In this document: positions 18,302 to 26,506 of the stretch, piece by piece
How positions within the stretch are numbered: the first letter of the stretch is position 1
Layout: each line of letters opens with the position of its first letter
Source: JADLHS01 sp044225555
GTDB taxonomy: Bacteria > Verrucomicrobiota > Verrucomicrobiia > Limisphaerales > JADLHS01
DNA length: 64,000 bases
NCBI GenBank assembly: GCA_044225555.1
Contig: JBGAIM010000016.1
Span: 1 to 64,000 of the forward strand
Direction: 5' to 3'
The notes under the pieces: model-generated
What the model was told of the DNA's origin: nothing
Databases searched by the model: none
Seen by the model: only the letters and a program-made list of their open reading frames with translations
Made by a program: the position numbers and the translations under genes

Positions 18302-19339
18302 TCACAGGGTGAAATGCTGCTTTAGTGCCTTAGAGAGCAGTTCTAACAACTCAACATGGCTGCGAGCAGGACGCAGCAAATCAGCAGGTTTTAGTTTCTG
18401 AAACACAGGATCTAAAACTGCAGAGAAATTATCTGCTGTATAGGTCTTGAATCGGTCTTTGACGCGCCCGCCAACTTCAGGAAAAAGCTGCATCATCGCC
18501 CGGAATACTGTTGGGTTTAGGATTGCCCGCGATGCGTTTAACTTTGAGCAGCCTTCCTTGAACGCTCTCACGTAAGCATGAAGCACTTCATAAACATATT
18601 GGCTGTCATTCTTTTCAAATACGGAGAACAACGGCTTTAGTGCAGCATAAAATGTCACACGACTAATTTTGCCAGACGTTCTAGTTGCGGGGCTAAGCAT
18701 CCCAAAAAGCGGACTGCTGGTTTCGCCACAAAAGAGATCAAAGACTTCACCAAAGAGTTTTTCAGCGTCAGATTCGTATTCCGCTAGCTTCTTAATGTCT
18801 AAGAGCAACTCGTTTGGTACAGGCCGCTGCTTCGTATTGATGTCGATGAACAAACGTGATTCATCGCGTTTTGACAGATTGTTGTAGATAACCACGGGAA
18901 CACGCAGCTTGGTCTTTGCCAAAGAGAATCCGAAGATTCGGTGTTGGCCGTCGAGCACCAGAAAAGATTTACGCGCCGCCATAAACTCGATCGTCTTGCC
19001 TTTACCTACCACTTTCAAATTAGCGTCTGCTTGAGCTGACAACACGATTGAGTTTGGAATTGTACCCAACCCCGAATCGATATAATCAGCAATTTGTTTA
19101 GCTCGCTCTTTGTCTAAAACACGTTGAAATCCGACTTGAGGATCTTCTTCCCGTGTCGTAACGAAGCATGTCTTTGCCAAGACGTCACTCGGCATTGTCA
19201 GCGTGTAGAAGCGATGCCGGCCTTGGGTTACAAGACTGACTGAATAACGGTGAATCGCGCCTTCGCCCTGATACTCCTCTTGCGGTGTGTTTTTTGGCTC
19301 AGGCATAAAACTAAGTTGTTGGTTTGAGCTGTGTGCCAT
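18302..19339 (-). CDS. DGQHR-domain protein (DndB-like)
   Basis: 345 residues from the ATG at 19339; a TTG at 19366 and an ATG at 19306 are alternatives. The family-naming motif is present as LDGQHR at residues 129-134, followed at about 30 residues by FIDINTKQRPVP, as in DndB and other DGQHR proteins. DndB regulates phosphorothioate DNA modification, and other DGQHR proteins sit in defence islands. No dnd, dpt or methyltransferase genes are next to it, so the HEPN-like gene downstream is its only partner. The region is AT-richer than the flanks. Confidence 0.8.
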   Translation of the reverse strand: MAHSSNQQLSFMPEPKNTPQEEYQGEGAIHRYSVSLVTQGRHRFYTLTMPSDVLAKTCFVTTREEDPQVGFQRVLDKERAKQIADYIDSGLGTIPNSIVLSAQADANLKVVGKGKTIEFMAARKSFLVLDGQHRIFGFSLAKTKLRVPVVIYNNLSKRDESRLFIDINTKQRPVPNELLLDIKKLAEYESDAEKLFGEVFDLFCGETSSPLFGMLSPATRTSGKISRVTFYAALKPLFSVFEKNDSQYVYEVLHAYVRAFKEGCSKLNASRAILNPTVFRAMMQLFPEVGGRVKDRFKTYTADNFSAVLDPVFQKLKPADLLRPARSHVELLELLSKALKQHFTL

Positions 19340-19403
19340 AAAGGTCAGTTCGACGGAGTAGATCAAACGGCAGTTGAAGCGTCAACTGGTCACGCCAGCT
19401 CCA

Positions 19404-19539
19404 GCTCCGTCAGGAGCGAAATCTTTGTAGTATCACGCGCCATAATTCCCCAAGCCCCGGCGGGGCGGAATATGCCGCTCCTAGCGGAGCTTGGTTTATA
19501 TTTCGTCACAGTTCTACAAATATGTCGCGCCGCTGGCGC
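19404..19539. repeat. Cluster of four short palindromes of one dispersed-repeat family
   Basis: GCTCCGTCAGGAGC (19404-19417), GCCCCGGCGGGGC (19454-19466), GCTCCTAGCGGAGC (19477-19490) and GCGCCGCTGGCGC (19527-19539) lie in one 136-base stretch. The first is followed by GAAATCTTTGTAG and the last is preceded by the near complement CTACAAATATGTC, so the outer units face each other. It fills most of the gap between the DGQHR gene and the serine hydrolase end. Confidence 0.6.
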
Positions 19540-19570
19540 TTGGGGGCGGAGCGCCGGTCTCCGAGGAGTT

Positions 19571-19647
19571 GGCAGGGGAATGAACGGCAGCGGAATAATT
19601 CAAAGCAGGACCGCCCAGTTCATTCCCTTGCCGCACATTCCCCTGCC
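19571..19647. repeat. Inverted repeat, possible terminator
   Basis: GGCAGGGGAATG (19571-19582) is exactly complementary to CATTCCCCTGCC (19636-19647). A nested pair GGGAATGAAC / GTTCATTCCC adds a competing fold. It lies just before the end of the serine hydrolase gene. Confidence 0.55.
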
Positions 19648-19659
19648 TTAAGGTCTGGC

Positions 19660-20949
19660 TCAGGGTAACACCCGGGCACGGAAAAATTGTTCTGGCGCAT
19701 TCGTGGCAGCCAGCGGGATTCCCCACCGCCCATTCGTCCCCGGCAACGTGAGGTAATTGGTCCAAGCCGTCAGATTGCCGGAGCTTTCCAGCACGTAACT
19801 GCGGCCACGTGCGCCGTGGAGTGTGACGAGATTGGTGGTGTTCCCGGCGGATTGGATGCTGAGGTAAGGCGGATGATTGCAAGGGGTGTTGTCCATGGCG
19901 GTGCGGACGGCGGCTTTGAGCTGTTGCACACCGGGGAAGACGTTTTCCATCAGGTTTACCACCATGAACACGCCGGCCACGTTGCGGTCGAGGTCGATCC
20001 ACGGCGCGAACCCGAACGCCCCGCCGCTGCCGATCTGATACGCGCTGCCGTCGGGGCGGAGTTCCTCGCGCCATTCGCCGAGGCCGTAACGCGTGTCGCC
20101 TAGGCCGTATTTGGAATAGGGCGAGCATTGAATGAGCGCGCCGGCGGTCTGGTCTTGTTGCATCACAGAAACGGCGTTGCTGGAGAGAACGCGGTTTGTG
20201 CCCCAGAGACCGTGTTGCAGGAGCATCTGTAGGACGGTGGCGTATTCGTAAAGCGTGGACGACACGCCGCCCGCGATGCGCGGATTGGGCGTGTTGCCGT
20301 AGGTGGTGAGCGTGAGGCCGAGCGGCCGTTTGACGCGTAGTTCGAACAGGTTCGACCATGATTGGCCGGAGGCGACTTCCGCGCACGCGCCGGCAAGTTG
20401 CATGGAAAGTCCGCCATAACAGAACACCGTGCCGGGTGCAGCGATGAGGTTGTTGGTGGAGATGATCTGCGCGGCTTGCTGCAAAGTGATGGTGTCGCTG
20501 GTGAGTGCATCGCTGGTTTCATCGCCGGGCAGACCGGACGTGTGACTGAACATCTGGCGGAGGGTGATCGTGCCTTTCTGCCCGGTGTAATACGTCGGGA
20601 AAAATTTCGACGCCGGATCGTCGAGGCTGAGCAAGCCATCGTCCACAAGCGACATGATGACGACAGCGCTGAGCCATTTGCTGGCGGAGGCGATGACGCG
20701 CAGGGTGTTCGGCTGGTAAATGCCCGCGAATTGTTCGTGCAACTTCTGGCCGTCCTTGAGAACGAGCAGCGAGCCGTTGGCGATGCCGTTTTGCGCGAGC
20801 GTGTTGGTGAACGCCTGCGTGACGGCGCTGAGGTCGTAGAGGCAATTCGTCTGCGGCGGGAAGGAGAGAGTCTGGGTGCTTCCATCTGAAGCCAGGCCAG
20901 CAATCAGCAGCCAGGCCAACCAACATTTTCTCCAGCAAAAGCGTTTCAT
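19660..20949 (-). CDS. Secreted serine hydrolase of the beta-lactamase (class C / PBP) family
   Basis: 429 residues from the ATG at 20949 (MKRFCWRKCWLAWLLIAGLAS), which gives a good signal peptide. The catalytic SxxK tetrad is SASK at residues 88-91, in a context typical of class C-like esterases and D-aminopeptidases; FSHTSGLPG follows at the usual distance, and YGGLS may provide the Tyr motif. The last 60 residues (YVLESSGNLTAW ... EQFFRARVLP) form a separate C-terminal module also seen in two other secreted proteins of this window. The substrate (peptide, ester or peptidoglycan) cannot be told. Confidence 0.82.
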   Translation of the reverse strand: MKRFCWRKCWLAWLLIAGLASDGSTQTLSFPPQTNCLYDLSAVTQAFTNTLAQNGIANGSLLVLKDGQKLHEQFAGIYQPNTLRVIASASKWLSAVVIMSLVDDGLLSLDDPASKFFPTYYTGQKGTITLRQMFSHTSGLPGDETSDALTSDTITLQQAAQIISTNNLIAAPGTVFCYGGLSMQLAGACAEVASGQSWSNLFELRVKRPLGLTLTTYGNTPNPRIAGGVSSTLYEYATVLQMLLQHGLWGTNRVLSSNAVSVMQQDQTAGALIQCSPYSKYGLGDTRYGLGEWREELRPDGSAYQIGSGGAFGFAPWIDLDRNVAGVFMVVNLMENVFPGVQQLKAAVRTAMDNTPCNHPPYLSIQSAGNTTNLVTLHGARGRSYVLESSGNLTAWTNYLTLPGTNGRWGIPLAATNAPEQFFRARVLP

Positions 20950-21082
20950 TCGTTGGGGCAACAGTAATGGCGCCACACCGTTTTAATCAACCGACAGGTT
21001 GCATGGACGCGATGCCTGGCGATTTGGTTACGCCAGCGGTTTTCGCTTGAAGCCCGGACGGTGCTCCCGCACAGTTTGCGGC

Positions 21083-21174
21083 GCTAGGGCCCATGGAATG
21101 TGGACTTACGAACCCCGCCAGGGCCGGAAGGCAGCAACGGTAGTTTGCTCCGTATCTGCCGTGGTCACCCTAGC
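21083..21174 (+). ncRNA. ffs: Signal recognition particle RNA (small bacterial type)
   Basis: About 92 nt. The apical domain is clear: the asymmetric-loop and tetraloop region AGGGCCGGAAGGCAGCA contains the GGAA tetraloop that closes the Ffh-binding helix. The ends pair (GCTAGGG at 21083-21089 with CCCTAGC at 21168-21174), which fixes the boundaries. The RNA pairs with Ffh to target nascent membrane proteins. Its place directly upstream of dnaX is a common bacterial arrangement. The 100 bases between it and dnaX hold short repeats of TTTACGATT type and no gene. Confidence 0.92.
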
Positions 21175-21274
21175 ATTCTTCATTTACGATTGGCGATTTC
21201 GGATTTACGATTTCCAAACTGTTGCTCGACGCGCGACCTCTTAATCGTAATCTTTCTCTTAATCTTAATCGCCC

Positions 21275-23074
21275 ATGTCCTATCAGGTAATCGCCAGAAA
21301 GTATCGCCCGCAACGGTTCGCCGATGTCGTCGGCCAGGAGCACGTCACCGACACGCTGGCCAACGCCATCAAGCAGAACCGCATCGCGCACGCGTATCTG
21401 TTTTGCGGGCCGCGCGGCACGGGCAAGACCACCATCGCCCGCATCTTTGCCAAATGCCTCAACTGCACCGGCGGTCCGAAGGTGGACTTCGACGACAACG
21501 ATGATCGCGTCAAGGAAATCACCGACGGCCGCGCGATGGATGTGCTGGAGATTGACGGTGCGAGCAATAACGGCGTCGAGCAGGTGCGCGAGTTGCGCGA
21601 GACCTGCCAATACGTTCCGGCGAGCGGGAAGTTCAAAATCTACATCATTGACGAAGTCCACATGCTCTCGACAGCAGCGTTCAACGCGCTGCTCAAGACG
21701 CTCGAAGAACCGCCGGCGCATGTGAAATTCATGTTCGCCACGACCGACCCGGAGAAAGTCCTGGCGACAATTCTTTCGCGCTGCCAACGCTTTGACCTTC
21801 GGCGCATCCCCACGGCGCTCATTGTCAAACATCTCGGTGAAATTGCGGCCAAGGAGAAGGTGACCGTGGATCAAGCAGCGCTTTACGCCATTGCCCGGGG
21901 TGCCGACGGCGGGATGCGCGATGCCGAATCCACGCTGGATCAGCTCATCAGCTTTTGCGGCGACAAGATTGAAGAGCCGGATGTGCTCACGATGTTCGGC
22001 CTCACCGCGCAAGGACAAATTCTCGAACTCAGCCGCGCCGTCCTCGCCGGGGAAATCCATACCGCGCTCCATCAACTGAACGATCTCGCGCAGAAAGGCA
22101 AGGACCTCGGACGCTTGCTCTCCGATTTGCTAAGCCATTTCCGCAATTTGATCTTGTTCCAGGTTTCCAAAGGTGATCTCAGCCTGATGGAAGTTTCCGA
22201 GGCTGAGGCCAGTTCGCTGAAGGAACAATCTGCCCTAGCCACCACTGATGCGCTCACGCGCATTCTCGAAGTGCTGGCCGACGCGGAACTCCGTTTGCGC
22301 GATGCGGCATCGAAGAAGATTTTGCTCGAAGTCACCTTGCTCCGCGCCATCGAAGCGCGCAACGCCGTGAGCATTGACGCCGTGCTGAAGCAGTTGAATG
22401 CGCTGCGGAGCGGTGGCGGTGGCAATGTCGCCGCGACCACGCCAGCCGCACCGGCAGGGACACGTTCCACCGTGTCCCCGTCTCCTGAGCCGAAGTCGGG
22501 GACGCAGTGGAATGCGTCCCTACCCACCGCCGCACCTCCGGCTGCTGCCACCCCTCCGCCTGCAACTAGTGGCAGCTTCTCGCGAGCGGAAACGCCCGCC
22601 GCTTCTGCAGATCTGGAAACCCTCTGGTCGCAACTCACAGATGCCGTCGCGCGCGTGAGCAAATTCACGGCGAATTACCTGATCAACGCGCACCCGGTTT
22701 CATTTGCGAAAGGCGTATTCACGATTGGTTACGACCCGGAGTTCGAAGATCAAATGGGGCTGGCGGACAATCCGAAGAATCACACGTTGCTGCAAACCAA
22801 GCTGACCGAACTTGGCCATCCCAATTCCCAGTTCAAGTTCATCAAGGCCGAGGCGCCGGTGGGGCGTGTGCCAGTGGCGGCGGCTCCGGCCGCCCCAGTT
22901 GCTGCCGCTGTTTCAACGCCAAAGGCCGCGCCCGCGGCGCCCGCCAAGAGTGCAGCACCGGTTGCGGACAAGAAAGCCTCCGTGCCGTTCAACAAGGACG
23001 ATTTCAAGAACGACCCGCTCATCCAGAAGGCGCTGGAGGTTTTCAAAGGACAGATAGTCGAAGTGCGGGCGTAA
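21275..23074 (+). CDS. dnaX: DNA polymerase III subunit gamma/tau
   Basis: The clamp-loader ATPase, 599 residues. Walker A is GPRGTGKTT, Walker B IIDEVHM, and the sensor region is FATTDPEKV...SRCQRFD. The zinc module that normally follows Walker A (four Cys) has only the first Cys pair region (KCLNC); the expected later CxxC is replaced by DFDDNDDRV, so zinc binding is probably lost. Domain III follows to about residue 370, then a Pro/Ala linker and a short tau-like C-terminal domain. Part of the linker (about residues 393-417) is encoded by an inserted palindromic repeat in frame. It heads the dnaX-ybaB-recR block. Confidence 0.96.
   Translation: MSYQVIARKYRPQRFADVVGQEHVTDTLANAIKQNRIAHAYLFCGPRGTGKTTIARIFAKCLNCTGGPKVDFDDNDDRVKEITDGRAMDVLEIDGASNNGVEQVRELRETCQYVPASGKFKIYIIDEVHMLSTAAFNALLKTLEEPPAHVKFMFATTDPEKVLATILSRCQRFDLRRIPTALIVKHLGEIAAKEKVTVDQAALYAIARGADGGMRDAESTLDQLISFCGDKIEEPDVLTMFGLTAQGQILELSRAVLAGEIHTALHQLNDLAQKGKDLGRLLSDLLSHFRNLILFQVSKGDLSLMEVSEAEASSLKEQSALATTDALTRILEVLADAELRLRDAASKKILLEVTLLRAIEARNAVSIDAVLKQLNALRSGGGGNVAATTPAAPAGTRSTVSPSPEPKSGTQWNASLPTAAPPAAATPPPATSGSFSRAETPAASADLETLWSQLTDAVARVSKFTANYLINAHPVSFAKGVFTIGYDPEFEDQMGLADNPKNHTLLQTKLTELGHPNSQFKFIKAEAPVGRVPVAAAPAAPVAAAVSTPKAAPAAPAKSAAPVADKKASVPFNKDDFKNDPLIQKALEVFKGQIVEVRA
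22453..22524. repeat. Double-hairpin dispersed repeat inserted in frame within dnaX
   Basis: Two 28-base arms (22453-22480 and 22497-22524) are reverse complements of each other at 23 of 28 positions. Each arm is itself a hairpin: GGGACACG/CGTGTCCC and GGGACGCA/TGCGTCCC. Four of the five differences between arms are paired changes that keep each small stem intact. It is translated as part of the DnaX linker. Confidence 0.75.
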
Positions 23075-23107
23075 GCATTTTAAAATCGCAAATCTTAGAT
23101 TTTTCTC

Positions 23108-23419
23108 ATGTCCAGCATTGCCAAACTTATGAAGCGGGCTGTGCGGGTGCAGCGGCAGATGGAGCTAGTTCAAGCCGCGCTCGCTCAGCGTACCGTCAAG
23201 GCTACGAACAGGGATGGCTTTGTGAAGGTCACGGCGAAATGCGATGGTTCGCTGACGATGATCAAAATTAAACGGCAAGCGCTCAATCTGCGCAGCACAA
23301 AGAAACTTGAAAGTATGATTTTGGAAGCCGCAAATCAGGCGCTCAGTCGAGCTAAGGAAATTTCTGATACCGAAATGACAAAAGTGACGGATAAGCTCAG
23401 TCTTCGCGGCTTGGCCTAA
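23108..23419 (+). CDS. YbaB/EbfC-family nucleoid protein, divergent full-length copy
   Basis: 103 residues, the normal length of this small DNA-binding dimer. The start MSSIAKLMKRAVRVQRQMELVQ is the family's N-terminal helix, and VKVTAKCDGSLTMIKI is its central strand region. Compared with the second copy 30 bases downstream, it has lost the conserved glycines before the strand (NRDGFVKV instead of SGGGAVKV) and is more basic and more AT-rich. It lies between dnaX and the second copy, in the usual ybaB position. Because the other copy is truncated, this one may supply the function. Confidence 0.85.
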   Translation: MSSIAKLMKRAVRVQRQMELVQAALAQRTVKATNRDGFVKVTAKCDGSLTMIKIKRQALNLRSTKKLESMILEAANQALSRAKEISDTEMTKVTDKLSLRGLA

Positions 23420-23452
23420 GAAAGTTCAGTAATTTCAATTTAATTCAAATCT

Positions 23453-23668
23453 ATGTCCAGTATTGGCAAACTCATGAAACAGGCTGCGCGGATGCAGCAG
23501 CAGATGGAACAAATTCAGTCGGACCTCGCCAAGCGCACGGTGGAAGCCACCAGCGGCGGCGGCGCGGTCAAAGTCACCGCCAAGTGCGACGGCAGCCTCG
23601 CCGCCATCAAGATTGATCCGCAGGCTTCAGCATGCCGGGACTTGGCTGACCTTGTGGTTGAAAGTTGA
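23453..23668 (+). pseudogene. ybaB: Truncated second copy of ybaB
   Basis: The first 55 residues are closer to the YbaB consensus than those of the upstream copy (MSSIGKLMKQAARMQQQMEQIQ, SGGGAVKVTAKCDGSL, IKIDPQA). The frame stops at 71 residues, short of the roughly 100 expected, so the long C-terminal helix is missing. The stop lies inside the left arm of a hairpin repeat (23656-23724), which suggests that invasion by the repeat or a deletion next to it cut the gene. It may still be translated, but a stable dimer looks unlikely. Confidence 0.7.
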
Positions 23669-23724
23669 AAGTTACAGGTTGCTGGTTGTCGCGCGCCTCC
23701 ACCTGCAACATTCAACTTTCAACC
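23656..23724. repeat. Hairpin repeat at the ybaB truncation point
   Basis: GGTTGAAAGTTGAAAGTTAC (23656-23675) pairs with 23705-23724 with two mismatches. It resembles the ACATTCAAC hairpin at 15201-15292. It contains the stop of the truncated ybaB and ends 11 bases before recR. Confidence 0.65.
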
Positions 23725-23734
23725 TGCAACCCAC

Positions 23735-24328
23735 ATGCTTCCCGATTCCATCACCGCACTGATTGTCGCGTTGAGCAAGCTGCCCGGCGTCGGGCCGCGT
23801 TCGGCGGAGCGCATCGCCTTGCATCTGGTGCAAACGGAGTCCGGCGTCGTGAAACACCTGGCCGACACCATCGTGACCGCCCGCGAGCGGATTCAGTTCT
23901 GCACGACGTGTGGCGCGTTGACCGAGAAGTCGCCCTGCGCCATTTGCGCGGACACACGCCGGGATGGTTCGCTGATCTGTGTCGTGGAACGCGCGGTGGA
24001 CATTCTGAGTATTGAAAAGGCGGGCACGTTTCGCGGCAAGTTCCACGTGTTGGGGGGGAAGATTTCGCCGCTCGACGGGGTCGAGCCGGAGGACCTGCGC
24101 ATCGCGGAACTGGAGAAACGCCTGACCGCCGAACCGATCAAGGAAGTGGTCATCGCGCTGGGCACGGATGTAGAGGGTGACGCAACGAGCAATTATCTCG
24201 CGAAACGGCTGGCACGTTCCGGGTTGAAGATTTCGCGCATCGCCTACGGCCTGCCCGCTGGCAGCGGGCTGGAATATGCGGATGAACTCACGTTGAGCCG
24301 CGCCTTGGAAGGCAGGAGAGAAATGTAA
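23735..24328 (+). CDS. recR: Recombination protein RecR
   Basis: 197 residues, the standard size. RecR works with RecF/RecO to load RecA at gapped DNA. Present in order: the helix-hairpin-helix SKLPGVGPRSAERIALHL, the zinc finger with four Cys (CTTCGALTEKSPCAIC), and a Toprim domain starting ICVVERAVDILSIE with VIALGTDVEGDAT as its acidic motif. The C-terminal GLPAGSGLEYADELTLSRALEGR is diagnostic. It is the last gene of the dnaX-ybaB-recR cluster. Confidence 0.96.
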   Translation: MLPDSITALIVALSKLPGVGPRSAERIALHLVQTESGVVKHLADTIVTARERIQFCTTCGALTEKSPCAICADTRRDGSLICVVERAVDILSIEKAGTFRGKFHVLGGKISPLDGVEPEDLRIAELEKRLTAEPIKEVVIALGTDVEGDATSNYLAKRLARSGLKISRIAYGLPAGSGLEYADELTLSRALEGRREM

Positions 24329-24346
24329 TTGTGAACCCGTCACGGT

Positions 24347-24928
24347 ATGACCGAGAGCGAGTTTTGGACACTTATTCAGGAGGCAAATGCGAGGGCGGCG
24401 AACACATCCGCCATCCCGGAGTGGCTTGCAAACAGGCTGGGAGAATTCGAGGTCAATGAAATCTGGGACTTCGCTGCATGGGAGGCCATGTTTCTCGATG
24501 TAGCAAACGACGAAAGGCTGTGGATGGCGGGCTATTTAGTGTGCGGCGGCTTGAGCGACGATGGATTTGAATACTTCAAATGCTGGCTGATTGCTCAAGG
24601 AGAGGTGGTCTACAAGGCGGCAGTAGCAAATCCAGATAATTTGGCAGAACTGGAATATCAGGAGATTGGTTTCTTTGGGCCAACGCTTTCACTTGAAGGA
24701 ATGCTCGGAGTAACAATGGAGGCATATAACCGGAAACTTAAGAGACCTCGCTACTCAGAAATGGAGCGTCCTGCGGGCTATCAACCGCCGTCAGGCTGTC
24801 GTCCAGAGCGAACTCCATGCAAGAATTACGGGTTTCTGAAGCTCGCGGACAATAAAACCGCTCTTGCGACCCACTTTCCTAAGATCATGAAACGATTCTG
24901 CACAAAGCGAAAGGACTCTGGACACTAG
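24347..24928 (+). CDS. DUF4240-domain protein
   Basis: 193 residues. The start MTESEFWTLIQEA and the helical stretch WDFAAWEAMFLDV ... LWMAGYLVCGGLSDDGFEYFKCWLIAQG match the DUF4240 family, small proteins with no known function, often near toxin-immunity or accessory genes. The C-terminal 50 residues are basic and unlike the domain. The gene is AT-richer than recR, which ends 18 bases upstream, and looks like a later insertion before the HAD gene. Confidence 0.8.
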   Translation: MTESEFWTLIQEANARAANTSAIPEWLANRLGEFEVNEIWDFAAWEAMFLDVANDERLWMAGYLVCGGLSDDGFEYFKCWLIAQGEVVYKAAVANPDNLAELEYQEIGFFGPTLSLEGMLGVTMEAYNRKLKRPRYSEMERPAGYQPPSGCRPERTPCKNYGFLKLADNKTALATHFPKIMKRFCTKRKDSGH

Positions 24929-24950
24929 GCTGCAACACTAACTGATTTAT

Positions 24951-25562
24951 ATGGCCAAACCCTCTACCGTCGTTTTCGATCTCGGCAAAGTCCTGGTGGA
25001 CTTTGATTACTCGATTGCCGGACGCCGTCTCGCCGCGAAGTCCAAAACGTCGCCGGCCGAGATTCAGAAGTTCCTCGACCACTCGCCGCTGCTCTACCGC
25101 TATGAAACGGGGCTGATGACGCGACAGGAGTTTTTCGACGAAGTGCGCCGTGTCTCGGGTTTCAGCGGCAGCCTCGAGGAATTCAGCTCCTTCTTCGCCG
25201 ATATCTTCACCGAAATGCCGGCGATGACCGCGTTGCACGCCGAGTTGCGGCGCAAAAAAATTCCCACCTACATCTTCTCGAACACAAACGACATGGCCAT
25301 CGAGCACATCCGCCAGGCGTTTCCGTTCTTTGCCAATTTCGACGGCTACATCTTCAGCTACGAAGTGCGCGCGATGAAACCGGCGGCGAAGATTTACGAG
25401 GAACTCGAGAAGATGTCCGGCAAGCGCGGCGCCGAGGTCCTTTATCTCGATGACCGCCAGGAAAACGTGGACGCGGGCGCGGCGCGCGGCTGGCAGGTAA
25501 TTCTGCAAACGGAGCCAGCGAAATCACGGGCGGCGATTGAAGGGTTGGGGTTGCTGGCGTGA
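24951..25562 (+). CDS. HAD-family phosphatase (subfamily IA, YihX-like)
   Basis: 203 residues. HAD motif I is VFDLGKVLVDFD, where the first Asp is the nucleophile; as in YihX-type enzymes the usual second Asp of DxD is a Gly. Motif II is IFSNTND (Thr/Ser), motif III the Lys in EVRAMKPAAKIYEE, and motif IV YLDDRQENVDAG. The helical cap lies between residues 15 and 85. Probable substrates are small phosphometabolites such as sugar phosphates. It is convergent with the next gene across a strong inverted repeat. Confidence 0.88.
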   Translation: MAKPSTVVFDLGKVLVDFDYSIAGRRLAAKSKTSPAEIQKFLDHSPLLYRYETGLMTRQEFFDEVRRVSGFSGSLEEFSSFFADIFTEMPAMTALHAELRRKKIPTYIFSNTNDMAIEHIRQAFPFFANFDGYIFSYEVRAMKPAAKIYEELEKMSGKRGAEVLYLDDRQENVDAGAARGWQVILQTEPAKSRAAIEGLGLLA

Positions 25563-25564
25563 GC

Positions 25565-25641
25565 GGAGCGCCGAGCACCGGCGCGGCTTGAACCAAGAAA
25601 CTGGGACTTGAGCAACTAGCCGCGACGGCGCTCGGCGCTCC
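25565..25641. repeat. Inverted repeat between convergent genes
   Basis: The 23-base arms 25565-25587 and 25619-25641 (GGAGCGCCGAGC...) pair with two mismatches around a 31-base loop. It may act as a two-way terminator, or belong to the same kind of dispersed palindrome as the others here. Confidence 0.65.
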
Positions 25642-26363
25642 TACTCGGGAGATTTCGCAATCAGCAATCGTTCCATCTTTTCGCCGCCATCGCCCAGCGA
25701 GAACAAACGGTCGGAGATTTCATTCAGCGCGCGGCGGGTGGCGTCGAAACGTTCGGAGAGCGTGCCAAGGATGGTCGTGAGTTCGTAGCGTTGGGCCAGC
25801 CGATGATCGCTCGCGGCGCGATATTGGGAGCGGCCCAGGGCTTCGTAGTATTTCAGACCGGGGAATCCCTTCTTCTCCGCGCGAAAGCGAATGCGCTCAT
25901 GGAACACGCCCGAGAGAAACAACGAGTGATTTCCGATATGCACCCGGATTTGAAAACTGGCGCGGTCGTCGGCGGTTTGCAAGGCGGCGAGCATTTCGAA
26001 GAAGTAATCCAGCGGGCTTGTTTGCCCCGGCACAACGCAACGCGTGCGTTCCGTTCGCGCGAATTCGGCCAGCAATTCCGCCACGTAATCCGCCACGGCG
26101 CGGTCGGCGATCTTGGAACGGAGGAACGTATGCCGCACGAGGACGTAGAAGTAAAAGTGACTGGAGACGCGCAGGCAACCGCCCCGTTCGAGCAGGGCGT
26201 GGAGCAAAGCCGGGTCGTCGAGAATCTGATCGCGCGCTTCCTCGTCGGCCAGCAACTTGACGAGGCAATCCGAGTCGCCCGTCTTCGCGCCGAGCACCGA
26301 CACGATGAACTCGATGTCTTCCGCGGCGAATTGCACGCGGCAGTTGGGTTGAATCACTTTCAT
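25641..26363 (-). CDS. Conserved hypothetical protein
   Basis: 240 residues from the ATG at 26363 (MKVIQPNCRVQF); the frame opens slightly earlier at 26405. It appears soluble and mostly helical, with no signal or membrane segment. Distinctive stretches are HFYFYVLVRHTFL around residue 95 and GVFHERIRFRAEKKGFPGLKYYEALGR around residue 170. The C-terminal part (LGTLSERFDATRRALNEISDRLFSLG) looks like an amphipathic helix pair. I do not recognise the family, and the neighbours give no hint about function. Confidence 0.7.
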   Translation of the reverse strand: MKVIQPNCRVQFAAEDIEFIVSVLGAKTGDSDCLVKLLADEEARDQILDDPALLHALLERGGCLRVSSHFYFYVLVRHTFLRSKIADRAVADYVAELLAEFARTERTRCVVPGQTSPLDYFFEMLAALQTADDRASFQIRVHIGNHSLFLSGVFHERIRFRAEKKGFPGLKYYEALGRSQYRAASDHRLAQRYELTTILGTLSERFDATRRALNEISDRLFSLGDGGEKMERLLIAKSPE

Positions 26364-26506
26364 GGCTTCAACTTTGGCTGGCAACACTATGCCGTTGAAT
26401 CGCAAATAAGCAAAAGTAGTTCCACTGAGTTAATCGGGTGAATGAGGGTTGGCCTTAACGAATTACTGGACAGATTTGCTCAGGGTGTAGATGAATAGCG
26501 CCGTCA

